A stretch of 19,887 bases of DNA from Chloroflexota bacterium (GTDB lineage: Bacteria; Chloroflexota; Anaerolineae; Promineifilales; Promineifilaceae): the NCBI GenBank assembly GCA_024223125.1, contig JAAEOP010000436.1, positions 1-19,887 of the forward strand, written 5' to 3'. The notes under the pieces are model-generated. The model was given only the letters and a program-made list of their open reading frames with translations. It was not told the origin of the DNA and did not search any database. Shown in pieces: positions 1 to 7,061 of the stretch (position 1 is the first letter of the stretch; the number at the start of each line of letters is the position of its first letter). Both the position numbers and the translations under genes were made by a program.

Positions 1-1012
<1,012 letters not shown>

Positions 1013-1065
1013 TCAATTTTCTCCAACAATGTTGCTTTAAGACACAACCCAAGAATAACATATCT

Positions 1066-1093
1066 TTTTTCAAATAACGTGACATTTGAAAAA
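1066..1093. promoter_or_regulatory. Perfect 10-bp inverted repeat before the WYL gene
   Basis: TTTTTCAAAT (1066-1075) and ATTTGAAAAA (1084-1093) are perfect inverted arms around AACGTGAC. The site lies in the 91-bp gap between the small winged-helix gene and the WYL gene, 54 bases from the WYL start. It has no clean run of U after it on the gene strand, so an operator fits better than a terminator. A related core, GTCACGCTATTT, occurs at 1395-1406 in front of cas1; the version here on the minus strand is GTCACGTTATTT (1072-1083). Confidence 0.4.
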
Positions 1094-1103
1094 GCCGGAT
1101 TTT

Positions 1104-1328
<225 letters not shown>

Positions 1329-1362
1329 TTATGTGATGTTGAGCGCATCGTAGAAGGTGCGT

Positions 1363-1379
1363 GTTGGGAGTTCCCCAAC
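1363..1379. promoter_or_regulatory. Inverted repeat in the divergent cas1 / winged-helix promoter region
   Basis: GTTGGG (1363-1368) and CCCAAC (1374-1379) flank the five-base centre AGTTC. The site is 46 bases upstream of the winged-helix start and 89 bases upstream of the cas1 start, where an operator acting on both genes could sit. I see no clear -35/-10 pair for cas1 nearby. Confidence 0.35.
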
Positions 1380-1468
1380 AAAGTTGCAGAAAAAGTCACG
1401 CTATTTTCAAATCACTTTTGCTACCCTATCCCCATTCACGATTAATCATTTACCATTAGGAGGCTCCT

Positions 1469-2512
1469 ATGCCCATCATCCAAAATCTTATCGCCGATGA
1501 ATTCGGCAGCCATGTTGGTAAATACCAGGGACGGCTCAAAGTCACAAAGAAAAAAGAACTGTTGGTGCAAGCTCCCCTTCTACATCTGGAAAGTGTCACC
1601 ATCAGCAGCAACGGTGTTTCCATCTCGGCCGACGCCATAAGGGCCTGTACTGAACGAGGGATACCCATTCACTTCATGAGCGGCACAGGTAATCCGTATG
1701 CGGCCCTTTATAGCGCTGGATTAACCGGTACAGTTCTGACCAGACGAGCGCAGTTATGGGCCTATAATGATTGGCGGGCTGTTCATTTGGGGCTGCAATT
1801 TGCCGGTGGCAAAATTCAAAATCAAGCCGCTCTTCTCAAATACACCGGCAAATATCGCAAGGAAACATCTCCCCATGTTTACCGCGAACTCCATTGGTTG
1901 GCGGGCGAGATCATTGATCACATGGAAGAGTTATGTACACTCGATTTTTTGGCTCCTCGGGAGCATTATGATATTGATGATATTCGCGGGCAAATCCTCT
2001 CTATTGAAGGACGGGCGGCTCAAAAATATTGGCGCGGTCTCAAAGAGGTGGTGCCGGAGAAATTTGCCTGGCCTGGTAGACAAGGCCGGGGAGCTAAAGA
2101 CCCCTTCAACAGCGCCCTCAATTATGGGTATGGCATTCTCTACAGCCAGGTGCAACGGGCCATCATTTTGGCCGGATTAGACCCTTATGGTGGTTTTGTT
2201 CATGTGGATCGGCCAGGTAAACCCAGTTTGGTGTTAGATTTGATTGAGGAGTTTCGGGCGCCGACAGTAGATCGTACCATTTTAGGATTGGTTAATAGAG
2301 GCGTATCCATTGAACAAGATGAAAAAGGTTTTTTAACTAAAAAGACGCGCCGTCTCTTGGCCGAAAAAGTGTTAAGTCGGTTAGAAACGGCCGAACGTTA
2401 CCAGAAGAAACGCCATGCCTTGCGCTCGATTATCCAAATGCAAGCTCGTCAACTGGCAACTTTTGTTCGTGGCGAGCGAGATGGATATGAACCGTTTAGC
2501 GCTAGTTGGTAA
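1469..2512 (+). CDS. cas1: CRISPR-associated endonuclease Cas1
   Basis: The 347-residue product has the normal length for Cas1, the integrase that with Cas2 inserts new spacers into a CRISPR array. The N-terminal beta domain covers about 1-90. The alpha-helical catalytic domain carries the expected metal-binding triad: Glu180 in ILSIEGRAAQKYW, His245 in GFVHVDRPGK and Glu260 in DLIEEFR. The ATG follows AGGAGG with five bases between. cas2 and cas4 follow on the same strand. Nothing suggests a reverse-transcriptase or Cas4 fusion. The combination with stand-alone Cas4 fits several type I and some other subtypes; without effector genes I do not assign one. Confidence 0.96.
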   Translation: MPIIQNLIADEFGSHVGKYQGRLKVTKKKELLVQAPLLHLESVTISSNGVSISADAIRACTERGIPIHFMSGTGNPYAALYSAGLTGTVLTRRAQLWAYNDWRAVHLGLQFAGGKIQNQAALLKYTGKYRKETSPHVYRELHWLAGEIIDHMEELCTLDFLAPREHYDIDDIRGQILSIEGRAAQKYWRGLKEVVPEKFAWPGRQGRGAKDPFNSALNYGYGILYSQVQRAIILAGLDPYGGFVHVDRPGKPSLVLDLIEEFRAPTVDRTILGLVNRGVSIEQDEKGFLTKKTRRLLAEKVLSRLETAERYQKKRHALRSIIQMQARQLATFVRGERDGYEPFSASW

Positions 2513-2524
2513 AGTCAGTATGCA

Positions 2525-2561
2525 GCGATCAGCAGTCAGGATCGCGTATCGAACATCGAAC
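2525..2561 (+). repeat. Short inverted and tandem heptamer repeat in the cas1-cas2 gap
   Basis: The 53-bp gap between cas1 and cas2 is mostly repeat-like. GCGATC (2525-2530) and GATCGC (2540-2545) form an inverted repeat around AGCAGTCAG. They are followed by an exact tandem heptamer, ATCGAAC (2548-2554 and 2555-2561). The repeat ends four bases before the cas2 start and takes the place where a Shine-Dalgarno would be; none is visible. Confidence 0.6.
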
Positions 2562-2565
2562 AGTA

Positions 2566-2814
2566 ATGAATTGTCTCCTTATCTACGATATTCCCAATGA
2601 TCGCATTCGCACTAAAGTGGCGGATGCTTGTTTAGATTACGGATTGGATCGCATTCAGTACAGCGCTTTTTCTGGTGATATATCGCGTAATTATCAGGAA
2701 GAACTGTTTTTGAAGGTGTGTGAACTGTTAGCAAAGAAGGAAGGAAATGTGCAGTTAATTCCTGTTTGTGGCAAGGATTGGAGCCGCAGACATGTGTATT
2801 CGGTTGAGGAATGA
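2566..2814 (+). CDS. cas2: CRISPR-associated protein Cas2
   Basis: The 82-residue product is a typical Cas2, the dimeric partner that bridges two Cas1 dimers in the spacer-integration complex. It begins MNCLLIYDIPNDRIR, with the first ferredoxin-fold strand ending at the conserved Asp8, followed by YGLDRIQYSAFSGDIS, the usual second segment. I chose the ATG at 2566. An upstream in-frame start at 2506 would add 20 residues encoded mainly by the intergenic repeat and unlike Cas2. No ribosome-binding site precedes the chosen start, so translation may depend on re-initiation after cas1. The stop overlaps the cas4 start (ATGA at 2811-2814). Confidence 0.93.
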   Translation: MNCLLIYDIPNDRIRTKVADACLDYGLDRIQYSAFSGDISRNYQEELFLKVCELLAKKEGNVQLIPVCGKDWSRRHVYSVEE

Positions 2815-3407
2815 TGATGGAACGGGAAGCATTTACATTTCGGGTGATTGATTTGAAGCAGTATGTATATTGTCCGCGTATTTTATTTTTTCATACAGTG
2901 CTGCCCCAGATACGGCCGTTGACTTACAAGATGGAAGCCGGTATCAAAGCGCATCTTTTGGAAGAAGACCGGGAAAAACGACGCAGCCTAAAGAGTTATG
3001 GTTTAGTGAACGGAAAACGCACATTCAACATACCTCTATATGCGGCCGAGTTAAACTTATCGGGTGAACTGGACATGCTGATTGAAACAGAAAGCGAGTT
3101 GATTCCAGTAGATTACAAATATTCCAAAAAAGCTGGTAAGCATTTTAAGCTGCAATTGATGGCTTACGGCCGTTTGCTAGAACTGAAACATCCCTCGAAA
3201 AAACCGGTTAATAAGGGATTTCTTTACCTGATTCCACAACGATCAGCAACGGTTGTGTCATTCACAAAATCATTAAGTCGCCAGCTAGATCAGTCAATAT
3301 CTGCGTTACAATTTATTACTGGGCAACAGAAGATGCCCAAGCCAACAAAATACAAGACTCGATGTGTTGATTGTGAATTCAGACATTTTTGCAATGATGT
3401 TGGTTAA
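2811..3407 (+). CDS. cas4: CRISPR-associated exonuclease Cas4
   Basis: Cas4 is a RecB-like iron-sulfur nuclease that trims prespacers and helps select PAM and orientation. The 198-residue product shows the four cluster cysteines: Cys21 in VYCPRILFF, and Cys185, Cys188 and Cys194 in CVDCEFRHFC. The PD-(D/E)XK core is present: Asp88 in GELDML, Asp101 and Lys103 in PVDYKYSK, and the QxxxY motif at Gln115-Tyr119. Three consecutive ATG codons occur at 2811, 2814 and 2817. GAGG just before favours the second or third by spacing, so the first two residues may not be made. cas4 is the last gene of the module; it more often precedes cas1. Confidence 0.94.
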   Translation: MMMEREAFTFRVIDLKQYVYCPRILFFHTVLPQIRPLTYKMEAGIKAHLLEEDREKRRSLKSYGLVNGKRTFNIPLYAAELNLSGELDMLIETESELIPVDYKYSKKAGKHFKLQLMAYGRLLELKHPSKKPVNKGFLYLIPQRSATVVSFTKSLSRQLDQSISALQFITGQQKMPKPTKYKTRCVDCEFRHFCNDVG

Positions 3408-3514
3408 GGTAGTAGTCCAACATAGATTTAGTTACGTTTTTTTCTTTTATTTCTGAATAGAGATGCTTTTTAATGAACTACTATGCGAATGTAGTTTTGA
3501 TGTGTTAACTGAGA

Positions 3515-3554
3515 TTAGGGATATTTGACAGCCCTAAATCCATTAACATTTTTT
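3515..3554 (+). terminator. Possible terminator downstream of the cas operon
   Basis: TTAGGG (3515-3520) and CCCTAA (3532-3537) form a six-base stem with an 11-base loop. A T-rich stretch follows after ten bases (ATTTTTT, 3548-3554). The stem is short and the T run is displaced, so this is only a candidate for the end of the cas transcript. Confidence 0.3.
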
Positions 3555-3682
3555 GCTTTTTATTCAATGGGCATTGGTCTTCTTCTTTCCCCCCAAATTC
3601 ACCCGTAGGCGAATAGAACAAATTTTCAACCTTCCCCCTACCCTACCCCATTTAAGACCATACAACAGATTTTTGATTTTTT

Positions 3683-3723
3683 GTAAACAGTTGTGGGCAA
3701 AGTAAACTTGTTGTGTACAAAAG
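3683..3723 (+). promoter_or_regulatory. Direct repeats and palindrome upstream of parA (candidate operator or partition site)
   Basis: GTAAACAGTTGTG (3683-3695) is repeated as GTAAACTTGTTGTG (3702-3715), 19 bases apart. The second copy runs into the small palindrome TTGT-GT-ACAA (3711-3720), flanked by CTT and AAG. Ribbon-helix-helix partner proteins of ParA commonly bind such repeats, both to autoregulate the operon and as the partition site. TTGTAA and TAAACT, 16 bases apart within the same stretch, could be the promoter. Confidence 0.4.
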
Positions 3724-3740
3724 GAGCTTGGACATATATT

Positions 3741-4595
3741 ATGAACACACGAGTCATTGCAGTAGCGGATAACAAGGGTGGGGTGGGGAAGACAACAACG
3801 GCCGGCGTACTGGCAGATGGTTTGGCCCGTATGTGCATAAGACATCAGAGTGAGGCAGATGTACTTGTCGTCGATCTCGATCCCCAGGGTAACCAGGCCG
3901 ACTTCTTTGGCGTGAGAGCGGATATGCTTGCCGAAAGATTGTGTATTGGAAATGTGTTAATGGAGCCGGGAGATATTCGTCTTTTGCAGAACAACATCAT
4001 TTCGGTGGATAGAGAAGAGGATGGTTTGCCTAGACCAAATTTGTATTTGCTACCGGCCAGTCGCAACCTGGAAGATGTGACCCAGGATTTGGTAGTGATG
4101 ACGACGATGCGTACTGCCCGACGATCCGGCTTTAACCTGGACACGGTTTTGGCCGATGCATTGGCCCCGCTGTTGGGTCAGTTTGCTTTTATCATTATTG
4201 ATTGCCCCCCCAAACTGGATACGCTCAAGCGAGCTGTCTATAACTTTGCCGATGAGGTTGTTGTTCCCGTCAAAACAGACCATGTTAGCCTGGTTGGAGC
4301 CAGGCAGCATACGGATGATTTGTACAACCTGCAACAAGAAAACCCACGGAAATTTAAGGCCCGTGTTACTTTGGTGGTTCCGACGATGTTACCGTCCCGA
4401 CAGGTGTTGGCTTCTCAGGTCGTGGAGCAGATGCAGACGTTTTACGGCCGTGATCTGATAAGTAAGCCAGTGCCGGAAAGTGTGTATGTCAAGGAAGCGC
4501 CGGCCGCTAATGGACAAACATTATTTGAATACGCCCCCAGTTCGGCCCCATCCAAAGCATATGCTTCCATTGTAGAGAGAATTTTTAATGGCTAA
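3741..4595 (+). CDS. parA: ParA/Soj-family partition ATPase
   Basis: ParA-type ATPases bind DNA non-specifically and move plasmids, chromosome origins or protein cargo. The 284-residue product has a deviant Walker A (NKGGVGKTT, residues 11-19, with the signature Lys12), an A' motif (VVDLDPQGNQ, 43-52) and a Walker B (IIIDCPP, 151-157). I start at the ATG at 3741 because MNTRVIAVAD leads straight into the first strand. A GTG at 3693 would add 16 residues from the repeat-rich leader. An AAGGAG lies 15 bases upstream, a long spacing. The stop overlaps the next gene by eight bases, typical of a parA-parB pair. There is no N-terminal DNA-binding extension, so an operator-binding partner is expected. 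Confidence 0.92.
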   Translation: MNTRVIAVADNKGGVGKTTTAGVLADGLARMCIRHQSEADVLVVDLDPQGNQADFFGVRADMLAERLCIGNVLMEPGDIRLLQNNIISVDREEDGLPRPNLYLLPASRNLEDVTQDLVVMTTMRTARRSGFNLDTVLADALAPLLGQFAFIIIDCPPKLDTLKRAVYNFADEVVVPVKTDHVSLVGARQHTDDLYNLQQENPRKFKARVTLVVPTMLPSRQVLASQVVEQMQTFYGRDLISKPVPESVYVKEAPAANGQTLFEYAPSSAPSKAYASIVERIFNG

Positions 4596-4938
4596 GAAAA
4601 AATTCGATTTAGGGATCAGTGAAGAGACACGTTTTCAACCGCCTAAAAAAAAGAAGGATTTATTTGATAATCCGCTGGATCAAACTCGATCCGGCCGGCA
4701 AAAGGCTTCTAAAGTAGCCGGACGTAAGACAGATGCTTCTGGACGAGTCCGAAAAACAATTTTTCTGGATCCAATCACAATAAACGAAATAGAAGACCTT
4801 ACCGCTTCGGAAGGTTATGGCAAAATGGATTTTTATGAATGGTTGATTCTGATGGGGTTGCAACAATTTGATAAAGGTGTGCGGCCGGAAGTTGAAGGAC
4901 AGCCTGTTGTAAAAACCAGAATCAAAATTGATAGATGA
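4588..4938 (+). CDS. Small ribbon-helix-helix partner of ParA (ParB/ParG-like)
   Basis: The gene starts inside the end of parA (ATGGCTAA overlap), so it is translationally coupled. The 116-residue product has a long basic, probably disordered N-terminus (about 1-50, with KKKFDLG, PPKKKKD and GRQKASKVAGRK) and a C-terminal segment (about 53-95) that reads like a ribbon-helix-helix. The predicted beta ribbon is RVRKTIFLDP, followed by helices INEIEDLTASEGY and KMDFYEWLILMGLQQF. In ParA-RHH systems the flexible N-terminus stimulates the ATPase and the RHH binds the centromere and operator. Function is inferred from architecture and position; sequence identity to a named family was not recognised. 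Confidence 0.75.
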   Translation: MAKKKFDLGISEETRFQPPKKKKDLFDNPLDQTRSGRQKASKVAGRKTDASGRVRKTIFLDPITINEIEDLTASEGYGKMDFYEWLILMGLQQFDKGVRPEVEGQPVVKTRIKIDR

Positions 4939-4952
4939 ATCAAAGTTGACCA

Positions 4953-5306
4953 CATTTGTTTCAGTTGGGTGCGGGCCAGGATTTCCGCTTGCAGAGGGGC
5001 GAAATCGGCCGGTTGCTTGTATCCCGCCTGCTGTACCCAGATGCCATCCACATACATATGCAAAACAGTAAAGCCTAAATCTTCGGCCGCTTCTTTGGCT
5101 CGCAGCAGTGCTTCACGGCCGTAAGCTGTCACCGCTTCATGGGATTCAATACGGCCGAAGCGGGCATTCTTGTACCCCAGGTAGCCAAAGCAAACGACCA
5201 GCAGCCATTTGAGGGCATCAGCCCGTGCTTTAAGGTTCCGGTAACGGCAGTCGCGCCGGTTCATTGGGGACAATTGCTTTTTGATGGCGATACGTTTGAG
5301 TAGCAG
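4953..5306 (-). pseudogene. Relic of a family-B DNA polymerase
   Basis: A leftward open frame crosses this stretch. About 118 of its residues clearly resemble the palm/fingers part of a family-B DNA polymerase. Motif B appears as ALKWLLVVCFGYLGYKNARF, followed by GRIESHEAVTAYGREAL and a motif C position reading LHMYVDGIWVQ. Canonical motif C has two aspartates (YGDTDS); here only one is seen. The N-terminal exonuclease and most of the palm, and everything after about LARTQLKQM, are absent. The flanking codons are unrelated: the left end runs into the end of the RHH gene and the right end into an orphan plus-strand ORF. It has no start signal of its own. I read it as a fragment left by deletion around an inserted element. 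Confidence 0.7.
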
Positions 5307-5312
5307 CGGGTG

Positions 5313-5483
5313 ATGAAAATCAAGTGGGTTAAAAATCGAGACAAGCACACATACCAAGAACTTTATCAACTGCGTACGGAGTTGGTTAAAGGGATTGATC
5401 CCTTGCAAGCTCAGGGAGCTGAATTGCATAATGTATTTTTGTCGATAAATCGTAAGGTAAATTCACCTGAATCTGTGATATAG
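5313..5483 (+). CDS. Short ORF of unknown function, possibly a gene fragment
   Basis: ATG at 5313 to TAG at 5481-5483 encodes 56 residues (starting MKIKWVKNRDKHTYQELYQL, ending NSPESVI). The composition is protein-like, with a charged amphipathic helix in the middle (ELYQLRTELVKGIDPLQ). It abuts the end of the polymerase relic and has no good ribosome-binding site, so it may be the tail of another broken gene. I cannot name a family. Confidence 0.3.
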   Translation: MKIKWVKNRDKHTYQELYQLRTELVKGIDPLQAQGAELHNVFLSINRKVNSPESVI

Positions 5484-5568
5484 TAGTCTTTCCCGAATTT
5501 GATGCAGCGATAAAGCATCTCAATTGAATAGGCTCCAGCCAAAAGCGGTAATTAATAAGAAAGTTACG

Positions 5569-5609
5569 AAAGGACACAAAGAAGAAACTATTTCCTCTTT
5601 GTGCCCTTT
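5569..5609. repeat. 14-bp stem-loop of the ACACAAAG type, 3' of the SPFH operon
   Basis: AAAGGACACAAAGA (5569-5582) pairs with TCTTTGTGCCCTTT (5596-5609) with one G-U wobble. The loop itself folds (GAAA 5584-5587 with TTTC 5591-5594). It lies 19 bases beyond the stop of the second SPFH gene and may end that transcript, although no clean U run follows. The words TTTGTGG and GGTTAAAG beside it recur as AACCACAAAG at 8756-8765. Confidence 0.55.
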
Positions 5610-5627
5610 GTGGTTAAAGAAGATTGA

Positions 5628-6917
5628 TCAGTCAGCTCGGTTGCCACCAACACGCGGCGGCCGCACGGCCGTAACCCGACTATTCCCATCTTCCATCACC
5701 TCCGGCAGCAGATTAGCTAGCAGCAACGTAGACAGCGTAGGATCATCCGATTTGGGGCTGTGGTTGACGATAATCGGCCGTGGCGCTTCTTGCACCAGAC
5801 GTTCAGCCACATCCAGACGACGTACCGCCAATTGATATTGTAGTACCGCTTGATTATCCTTGTATGAACGGCCCAAGCGGTGTAATGCTCGCGCTTCATT
5901 TTCGGCCGACTTCAACTTGGCCCGCCCTTCCGCTTCAATTTCCAGCCGGATTTTCTCTGCTTGTGCCTCTTTCTTTTGCAGCATTTGGGCCACATCTTCC
6001 CGCGCTTTGTTGATCGCTTCTTGTACGGCAATCAACTTGGCCGCCCGTTCCTTTTTAGCCCGTTCAATTTCTAACAGCAAGGCATCATTGCGCCGTTTAC
6101 GGATCAGTTCCCACTCTTTTTCATAAGCGGCCAGCTCTTTGGACACCTTTTCACGGGTAGACAAATTGTCCTGATACTGCTGTGGAAGCTGCACATCGGG
6201 GATATTTGCCCCGGTAATCCGCACCCCATAACGGCCGAGCTGCCGGTTCAATGTTTCTTGCATGTCACCTACATCGCTGCCGCGCAAATCATACGCATCG
6301 GCCGTTTGCACAATACGACTGCGGCGACGGATAGCGTCCTGTACGCCACTGCTCAACACCATATCAAAGTTACTGGCTCCAATACGACGCACAAACTTAA
6401 TCGGGTCTTCAATGCGGAACTTCAAGAAAAACTCAATTGAGCGCAGCGGTACACTTTCTTTAGTGGGGCAGGCCAGGATAGGGGCGGTGTAAGGAATTTC
6501 GGTCGAGGTATCTACGATGTACTCTACCTTTTCCCAGGGCCACCACAGAAACTGCCGTCCCGGTTTAATCATGCCCACAATTTTGCCCCAGCGGGAGCGG
6601 ACGCCGGTCGTCCCTTGTTCAATTTCTACGCGGGCGCTGCGCCACCACACCAGCAGCCCAATCGCCCCAAAAAAGAGGCCAGAAACCAAAGCCAGTATCG
6701 TAGCAAAACCAACATTTATGCGCCAGAAAAGCCAGAAGTTGGTCACGGCCGTGTACAAGCCAAATCCAATCCAAAACGGCCCCCACAAAGCCCGCCGATC
6801 CTTCGGAATCACTACCGGAACCAACGCCCCCTGATCGCCGGTACGCAACACCCGCTGCACACTGTCCCAACTGGCTACCACTTCTTTAATTCGTGAAAAA
6901 TCTCTACTAACTGCCAT
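5628..6917 (-). CDS. SPFH/band-7 (stomatin/prohibitin-like) membrane protein B
   Basis: The 429-residue product has a soluble N-terminus ending in PVVIPKD (34-40). Two close transmembrane segments follow (about 47-93, tryptophan-rich). Next comes an SPFH domain (about 94-280, with VEIEQGTTGVRSRWGKI and IKPGRQFLWWPWEKVEY). A long charged coiled coil (about 275-370, rich in E, K, A, R) and a short C-terminal tail complete it. SPFH proteins form large ring or cage oligomers on membranes and organise proteases and transporters. The ATG follows GGAGA with a seven-base gap. It is the second of two paralogous SPFH genes in tandem, like HflK/HflC in arrangement; no FtsH protease is nearby. A hetero-oligomer with protein A is inferred. 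Confidence 0.85.
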   Translation of the reverse strand: MAVSRDFSRIKEVVASWDSVQRVLRTGDQGALVPVVIPKDRRALWGPFWIGFGLYTAVTNFWLFWRINVGFATILALVSGLFFGAIGLLVWWRSARVEIEQGTTGVRSRWGKIVGMIKPGRQFLWWPWEKVEYIVDTSTEIPYTAPILACPTKESVPLRSIEFFLKFRIEDPIKFVRRIGASNFDMVLSSGVQDAIRRRSRIVQTADAYDLRGSDVGDMQETLNRQLGRYGVRITGANIPDVQLPQQYQDNLSTREKVSKELAAYEKEWELIRKRRNDALLLEIERAKKERAAKLIAVQEAINKAREDVAQMLQKKEAQAEKIRLEIEAEGRAKLKSAENEARALHRLGRSYKDNQAVLQYQLAVRRLDVAERLVQEAPRPIIVNHSPKSDDPTLSTLLLANLLPEVMEDGNSRVTAVRPPRVGGNRAD

Positions 6918-6967
6918 GTTTCATTCTCCATCAAAATCTTATGCGACGATTAAAATCGCAGCTACGA

Positions 6968-7021
6968 TTGCAAAGACTGCCTACGCAGTCTGGTTCTAGT
7001 CGGCGAAGGCCGACTTTGCAA
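6968..7021. repeat. Structured intergenic element: two hairpins enclosed by an outer stem
   Basis: An outer stem, TTGCAAAG (6968-6975) with CTTTGCAA (7014-7021), encloses two hairpins. These are AGACTGC (6974-6980) with GCAGTCT (6985-6991), loop CTAC, and AGTCGGC (6998-7004) with GCCGACT (7009-7015), loop GAAG. A few terminal bases are shared between stems, so outer and inner pairing compete. The element fills the gap between the two SPFH genes and could process, stabilise or attenuate their transcript, or be a mobile REP-like unit. Confidence 0.75.
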
Positions 7022-7040
7022 CTATTGGCGCAGTTTCAAC

Positions 7041-7058
7041 TGCCACTGCCACTGCCAC
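7041..7058 (+). repeat. Tandem hexamer (TGCCAC)3
   Basis: Three exact copies of TGCCAC lie directly after the end of the first SPFH gene, three bases from its stop codon. This is one more example of short-word tandem repeats sitting at gene ends in this genome. Confidence 0.7.
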
Positions 7059-7061
7059 AAC

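Larger units (their letters stand above)
3408..3740. other. AT-rich intergenic region between cas4 and parA
   Basis: These 333 bases hold no convincing gene and no CRISPR repeat. The region is rich in T and C runs on the plus strand. It contains an imperfect terminator-like inverted repeat (3515-3537) and, next to parA, a cluster of GTAAAC/TTGTG direct repeats with a small palindrome (3683-3723). Confidence 0.6.

Noticed and set aside
1456..1668. Leftward 70-codon ORF opposite the start of cas1
   Set aside because: It lies wholly antisense to a clear cas1 and its product looks like a shadow translation without a ribosome-binding site.
2506..2565. Upstream start that lengthens Cas2 by 20 residues
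   Set aside because: The added residues are encoded by the intergenic repeat, and Cas2 proteins begin at the first beta strand, as from 2566.
2520..2565. Possible CRISPR repeat between cas1 and cas2
   Set aside because: The units are only six to seven bases and there are no spacers; no direct repeat of 25-40 bases recurs anywhere in the window.
3408..3680. Long-range pairing of GTAGTAGT (3409-3416 region) with ACTACTA (about 3478)
   Set aside because: The loop is about 60 bases and the arms are only six to seven bases; chance is enough to explain it in AT-rich DNA.
3693..3740. GTG start giving ParA a 16-residue N-terminal extension
   Set aside because: The extension is encoded by the direct-repeat and operator-like region, and the ATG at 3741 leads directly into the Walker A strand.
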